Below, piece by piece: positions 60,324-64,000 of a stretch of 64,000 nucleotides of DNA. The stretch lies in NCBI RefSeq assembly GCF_013003965.1, contig NZ_CP053069.1, positions 589,419-653,418 on the forward strand. The letters run 5' to 3'. Every line of letters starts with the position of its first letter. Position 1 is the stretch's first letter. The DNA is from Usitatibacter rugosus (GTDB lineage: Bacteria > Pseudomonadota > Gammaproteobacteria > Burkholderiales > Usitatibacteraceae). The position numbers and the translations under genes were made by a program. Below the pieces are notes generated by a model. It ran no database searches and had not been told where the DNA came from. It worked only from the letters and a program-made list of their open reading frames with translations.

Positions 60324-61636
60324 CAGCGGTTGCGAAGCGGGACCACGCGCCCGCCGTCGACTTCGGCCGGGATGAGGGCGCGCGCGAACTGGTTGCCCTC
60401 GAGGGTGATCTTGCCGGTGACGCCGTCCAGCGTGAGCTTGGAGCGATCCCCCTGCACCAGCACGGTGGCGATGCGGTAGGCATCGATGCCGAGTGCGTAC
60501 AGGCGCTCGAAATCCACCGGCATGGGCGTGCGCGGCTGCGGATACACCATGACGGCGGGATGGTCGGGTTGGACGAACCAGGGCATGTCCACATAACGCA
60601 CACCCTGCAGGTCCACGTTGACAGTGGCCTCGGCGCGCGGATCGACGCTGAGCGAGGTGGCATAGACCGGCAACATGCCCGAGACGTACGGACGCACGAG
60701 GCGGGAATCGGGCGAGTCGAGCGCGAGGAAGACCATGTCGCCGCGGCTCATCTGCGCGAGGCGCTCCTTCACCAGCGGAGCATCCTCCGGACCGCCGCTG
60801 AACGTGACGCGGCCGGCGACCTCACCGGCGGCGCGCACCCACTCCTGCTCGAAGGCGGCTTGCACGCGCTGGGCCAGGGCCGATTTCGAAGCGATGAGGA
60901 TCGCCGAATGCCAGCCCTCGGAGACGGCGAGCAGGGCCGCTTGCCTTGCCTCCTGCTCGAGGGAGAGCGAGATCGAGTAGAGCTGCGGATGGACGCCCGT
61001 GTCTTCAGTGGGCTGGTTCAGCGTGAGCACGGGCGTGCGGCTCGTGCACTCGCTCTTCGCCACGGCCGATGCGCCGTCGCGCGTGAGCCCGGTGATGACG
61101 AGGATGGCGCCGGCGGCTTGCGAACGCGCGCAGGCCTCGATCGCCGCCGCGCCGTCGTCGCCGACGTTGGTGAGCACGATCGGCAGCGCGTTCTTGCCCT
61201 CGGCCTCGGCGGCCGCGGCGAAACCCTGGCGAACGGCATCGGCGAGGCGGCCCAGCTGCGGCGATCCGATGGGAAGGATGAGCGCGATGTGCGGCTTGGG
61301 CGAAGCGGACGACGGCGTGCCCGGCATGCCCGGCATCAACGGCGCGGAGGGCGGCGGCAGCGCGGGCGTGGCGGCCGGCGGCGGGCCGAATTGCGCGGGA
61401 GAGCCGGGCGGGGCGGGCGTGTTCGGTGCCGAAGAGTCACGCAGCGGGCGAACGACGGTGGAGCGTGCGAAACCTGTCGCGGGATCGATATCGTCCACCG
61501 GCTTCGGCGCCGCTTCGACCTTGGGCGCGGGCTCGGAGCGCGGCGTGGTTGTGCGCGGCGGTGGGTCGGCCGAGAATGCGGGCGGGCCCACGAGGGCGGC
61601 GAAGAGAACGAGGAGAATCGCGTTGGATCGCGACAT
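60323..61636 (-). CDS. lpoA: penicillin-binding protein activator LpoA-like
   Basis: 437 residues. A signal peptide (MSRSNAILLVLFAALVGPPA; no lipobox Cys is visible, unlike E. coli LpoA), a Pro-rich linker to about residue 115, then a periplasmic-binding-protein-like domain starting HIALILPIGSPQLGRLADAV with FAAAAEAEGKNALPIVL. The E. coli N-terminal TPR half is absent, as is usual for shorter betaproteobacterial forms. It would stimulate PBP1A from the periplasm. Its start codon overlaps the divergent rsmI start codon within one CATG. Confidence 0.85.
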   Translation of the reverse strand: MSRSNAILLVLFAALVGPPAFSADPPPRTTTPRSEPAPKVEAAPKPVDDIDPATGFARSTVVRPLRDSSAPNTPAPPGSPAQFGPPPAATPALPPPSAPLMPGMPGTPSSASPKPHIALILPIGSPQLGRLADAVRQGFAAAAEAEGKNALPIVLTNVGDDGAAAIEACARSQAAGAILVITGLTRDGASAVAKSECTSRTPVLTLNQPTEDTGVHPQLYSISLSLEQEARQAALLAVSEGWHSAILIASKSALAQRVQAAFEQEWVRAAGEVAGRVTFSGGPEDAPLVKERLAQMSRGDMVFLALDSPDSRLVRPYVSGMLPVYATSLSVDPRAEATVNVDLQGVRYVDMPWFVQPDHPAVMVYPQPRTPMPVDFERLYALGIDAYRIATVLVQGDRSKLTLDGVTGKITLEGNQFARALIPAEVDGGRVVPLRNR

Positions 61637-62489
61637 GGAGGAACGCCGGGAAGAGTTACCAGCGGGATTATATGTGGTGGCGACTCCCATCGGTAATCTC
61701 GGGGACATGACCCGTCGTGCCCTGGAGACACTGCACGGCGTGGATGTGATCGCGGCGGAGGACACGCGCGTCACGCGCGGCCTGCTGTCCCACTACGGGA
61801 TCGGCACGCGCCTGGTCGCGCTGCACGAGCACAACGAGCGCCGCGCGGCCGAGCAGGTGGTCGGCTGGCTCGGCGAAGGCAAGCGCGTGGCGCTGGTCTC
61901 GGATGCCGGCACGCCCGCGGTGAGCGATCCGGGCGCGTTGGTCGTCGATCGCGTTCGCGCCGCCGGCTTTCCCGTCTTTCCCATTCCGGGTGCCAGCGCG
62001 CTCACCGCGGCGCTGTCCGCGAGCGGCATCGAGGCCGACGGCGTGCTCTTCGCGGGGTTCCTCCCCGCCAAGGGAAAGGAACGTCGCGAGAAGCTCGCGG
62101 CCCTTGCGGCGTCACCCTGGGCCCTGGTGCTCTACGAGTCCCCGCATCGCATCGAGCAGACGCTCGGCGACCTGCACGAGTCGCTGGGCGATCGCGACGT
62201 GGTCGTCGCACGCGAGCTCACCAAGCGCTTCGAGACCATCACCCGCGTGCCGCTCGCGGAGGCCGTCGCGTGGATCGGCGCCAACCCGGATCGCGTGCGC
62301 GGCGAGTTCGTGCTCGTGATCGAGCCGCGCCCCGTCGAGGCGGCCGCGGGTCCCGATCCGCGCGCGGTGCTCGAGCTCCTGCTCGCCGAGGTGCACGTGA
62401 AGGGCGCCGCCGCGATCGCCGCCAAGCTCTGCGGCCGCCCGAAGAAGGAGATGTACGAGCTTGCCCTCGAGATCTCGGGGAAGAAATAA
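61635..62489 (+). CDS. rsmI: 16S rRNA (cytidine(1402)-2'-O)-methyltransferase
   Basis: 284 residues. GLYVVATPIGNLGDMTRRAL is the family start, followed by AAEDTRVTRGLLSHYGI, VSDAGTPAVSDPG, PGASALTAALSASGI, GFLPAKGKERREKL and YESPHRIEQTL. It methylates C1402 of 16S rRNA using SAM. It diverges from lpoA as in E. coli. ATG 61635 shares two bases with the lpoA ATG. The TAA stop lies inside RAYT-type palindrome 7. Confidence 0.96.
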   Translation: MEERREELPAGLYVVATPIGNLGDMTRRALETLHGVDVIAAEDTRVTRGLLSHYGIGTRLVALHEHNERRAAEQVVGWLGEGKRVALVSDAGTPAVSDPGALVVDRVRAAGFPVFPIPGASALTAALSASGIEADGVLFAGFLPAKGKERREKLAALAASPWALVLYESPHRIEQTLGDLHESLGDRDVVVARELTKRFETITRVPLAEAVAWIGANPDRVRGEFVLVIEPRPVEAAAGPDPRAVLELLLAEVHVKGAAAIAAKLCGRPKKEMYELALEISGKK

Positions 62490-62512
62490 ATGGGGTCTGA
62501 CCCCATTTATTT
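62484..62512. repeat. RAYT/REP-type palindrome 7 (perfect)
   Basis: AAATAAATGGGGTC-T-GACCCCATTTATTT, 14-bp perfect arms around one T. It contains the rsmI stop codon (62487-62489). Read forwards it also offers a false upstream start for pyrC (ATG 62490, encoding MGSDPIYF). Confidence 0.9.
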
Positions 62513-62528
62513 CCCCATAATTGCGGCG

Positions 62529-63560
62529 ATGGAAACGATCACGATCACCCGCCCCGACGACTGGCACGTGCATCTGCGCGACGGCGAGGTGCTGGCACCG
62601 ATGGTGGCGGCAACGGCAAAGCAGTTCGCGCGTGCGATCGTGATGCCGAACTTGAAGCCGCCGGTGACGACGGTGGCGCTCGCGGAGGCGTATCGCGGCC
62701 GCGTGCTGGCTGCGCTGCCGAAGGGCGCGCGCTTCGAGCCGCTGATGACCCTCTACCTCACCGACAACACGCCGCCCGCCGAGATCGAGCGCGCCAAGGC
62801 GAGCGGCTTCGTGAAGGCGGTGAAGTACTACCCGGCGGGTGCCACGACGAATTCGGACTCCGGCGTCTCCGACCTTCGCAAGTGCGATGCGGTGCTGGAG
62901 GCGATGCAGGGCGCCGGCCTGCCGCTGCTGGTCCACGGCGAGGTGACGGATGCCGAGGTCGATGTCTTCGATCGCGAGGCGGTGTTCGTCGAGCGCACGC
63001 TGGGCCCGCTCGTGAAGCGCTTCCCCAAGCTGAAGATCGTGGTCGAGCACATCACGACGCACGAGGCCGCGGCGTTCGTCGAGCGCGCGCCGGAGAACGT
63101 CGGCGCCACGATCACGCCGCAGCACCTGCTGCTCAACCGTAACGCCCTCTTCGCCGGCGGCCTGCGTCCCCACCACTACTGCTTGCCGGTGCTGAAGCGC
63201 GAGCCGCATCGCAGGGCGCTGGTGAAGGTCGCGACGTCGGGCAATCCCAAGTACTTCCTCGGCACCGACTCCGCGCCGCACGCCAAGGGCGCGAAGGAGA
63301 GCTGCTGCGGCTCCGCGGGCGTCTTCAGCGCGCACACGGCGATCGAGCTCTACGCCGAGGCGTTCGAGGCGGCCGGCGCGCTCGACAAGCTCGAGGGCTT
63401 CGCGAGCCACCACGGCGCGGACTTCTACGGCCTGCCGCGCAACACCGCGAAGGTGACGCTCGAGCGCGTCGAGTGGGAAGTGCCCGCCGAGTATCCCTTC
63501 GGTGCGACGACGATCGTGCCGATGCGCGCCGGCGAGAAGCTGCGCTGGCGCCTCGCGTAA
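62529..63560 (+). CDS. pyrC: dihydroorotase (class II, E. coli type)
   Basis: 343 residues. Metal-site motifs: [11 protein letters not shown] (two His), the carboxylated Lys in [42 protein letters not shown] and [13 protein letters not shown] with the catalytic Asp. It closes carbamoyl-aspartate to dihydroorotate, the step after PyrB. The start is ATG 62529; the in-frame ATG at 62490 is part of palindrome 7. The gene follows rsmI by 39 bp. Confidence 0.96.
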   Translation: METITITRPDDWHVHLRDGEVLAPMVAATAKQFARAIVMPNLKPPVTTVALAEAYRGRVLAALPKGARFEPLMTLYLTDNTPPAEIERAKASGFVKAVKYYPAGATTNSDSGVSDLRKCDAVLEAMQGAGLPLLVHGEVTDAEVDVFDREAVFVERTLGPLVKRFPKLKIVVEHITTHEAAAFVERAPENVGATITPQHLLLNRNALFAGGLRPHHYCLPVLKREPHRRALVKVATSGNPKYFLGTDSAPHAKGAKESCCGSAGVFSAHTAIELYAEAFEAAGALDKLEGFASHHGADFYGLPRNTAKVTLERVEWEVPAEYPFGATTIVPMRAGEKLRWRLA

Positions 63561-63580
63561 CGACCCGGGAACCGCCTCGC

Positions 63581-64000
63581 ATGGAGTGGACGGCAGCGCG
63601 CGCCGCGCTTCGCAACCCCGCGTTCGCGCCGCTCGCCCCCGCGCTGGCGCTCCTCCCAACGGACCGCTGGCCCACGCACGCCGAGCTCACTGAGCTAGCG
63701 CACGGCATCGTGACGTCGCGGGGCAAGGCGCTCCAGTTCATCGCGCCCCGCGGCCACACCGATCGCGAGCGCCGCTACTACGAGCTGCACATCGCCGACA
63801 CGGGCGAGGTCGAAACCCGGCCCGAGAACTGGCACGACCTCTTCAACGCGCTCTCGTGGATCGCTTTTCCGAAGTCCAAGGCCGCGATCAATGCGCAGCA
63901 CGCCGCGATCCTCGAGGAACGCGGTGAGGAGGAGGCGAAGCGCAGGAGCCCCGAGCGCGATGCGCTGACCCTTTTCGACGAAGGCGGCGTGATCGTGGCC
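63581..64000 (+). CDS. DUF3025 domain-containing protein (5' part; truncated by window)
   Basis: 140 codons are visible from ATG 63581. RYYELHIADTGEVETRPENW and HDLFNALSWIAFPKSKAAIN, ending in NAQH, are characteristic of the DUF3025 family. The frame is open at the window edge. It begins 20 bp after the pyrC stop, so the two are probably co-transcribed. Function of the family is unknown. Confidence 0.85.
   Translation, partial: MEWTAARAALRNPAFAPLAPALALLPTDRWPTHAELTELAHGIVTSRGKALQFIAPRGHTDRERRYYELHIADTGEVETRPENWHDLFNALSWIAFPKSKAAINAQHAAILEERGEEEAKRRSPERDALTLFDEGGVIVA

Noticed and set aside
62490-62528. Starting pyrC at ATG 62490
   Set aside because: That ATG is inside a palindromic repeat and encodes the repeat peptide MGSDPIYF; the family start fits ATG 62529.

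Overview
The window is high-GC, gene-dense DNA with almost every gene on a chromosomal-style layout (single-copy housekeeping genes, few gaps, no plasmid or phage hallmarks). The combination of a birA-coaX-SPOR block, an rsmI / lpoA-yraN-diaA-dolP block, an E. coli-type pyrC, glnS and rfaE2 points to a Betaproteobacterium; an Usitatibacter-like or other deep-branching betaproteobacterial lineage is my guess, not something the sequence proves. There are no rRNA, tRNA or CRISPR loci.

Layout. 1-9.4 kb: a fragment of a membrane protein, a small Cys-rich secreted protein, an acyltransferase diverging from a LytTR regulator, exported proteins, a CPBP protease, then a large, visibly AT-richer gene encoding a SIR2-like domain fused to a PIN-like nuclease domain (a likely single-gene defence effector) directly behind glnS. 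9.5-22.7 kb: seven consecutive secreted proteins on the + strand. They have unrelated N-terminal halves (Ig-like, beta-helix, anchor-U-like) but all end in the same two-copy Trp/Gly-rich module; I consider this array the most striking undescribed system in the window. 22.8-27.2 kb: HTH-fused aspartate carbamoyltransferase, an ABC-2 exporter pair and an exported rhodanese. 27.2-32.8 kb: a tight minus-strand unit of two membrane J-like/trypsin fusion proteases, a barrel-like exported protein, an OmpR/histidine-kinase pair and a TPR lipoprotein, which looks like an envelope protease/signalling system. 32.8-38.1 kb: GDPD lipoprotein, extradiol dioxygenase, UMF1 transporter, S41 protease, DUF3047. 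38.2 kb: a REP-associated tyrosine transposase (RAYT) whose cognate palindromes (core GGGTCAGACC) occur at seven sites in the window, several of them supplying the stop codon of the neighbouring gene. 38.9-45.3 kb: SPOR protein, coaX, birA, a HAD phosphatase, antiporter, ybdK, and then a 516-bp imperfect palindromic non-coding element. 45.3-50.4 kb: Amt-GGDEF fusion, a Gly/Cys-rich membrane protein, DUF3144, an FAD oxidase and rfaE2. 50.5-58.7 kb: a homopurine inverted repeat, a ferritin-like di-iron protein diverging from a nine-part lipid-modification cluster (FAD oxidoreductase, DUF1365, CFA synthase, chalcone-isomerase fold, MFS, DUF3833, SDR, SnoaL). 58.8-64 kb: dolP-diaA-yraN-lpoA diverging from rsmI, then pyrC and a DUF3025 fragment.

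How it fits together: core metabolism (pyrimidines, CoA, biotin, heptose, tRNA charging) is interleaved with envelope functions (LpoA, DolP, lipoproteins, proteases, the secreted array, lipid modification). Four separate palindromic repeat families sit in the gaps, and several of them reach into coding sequence.
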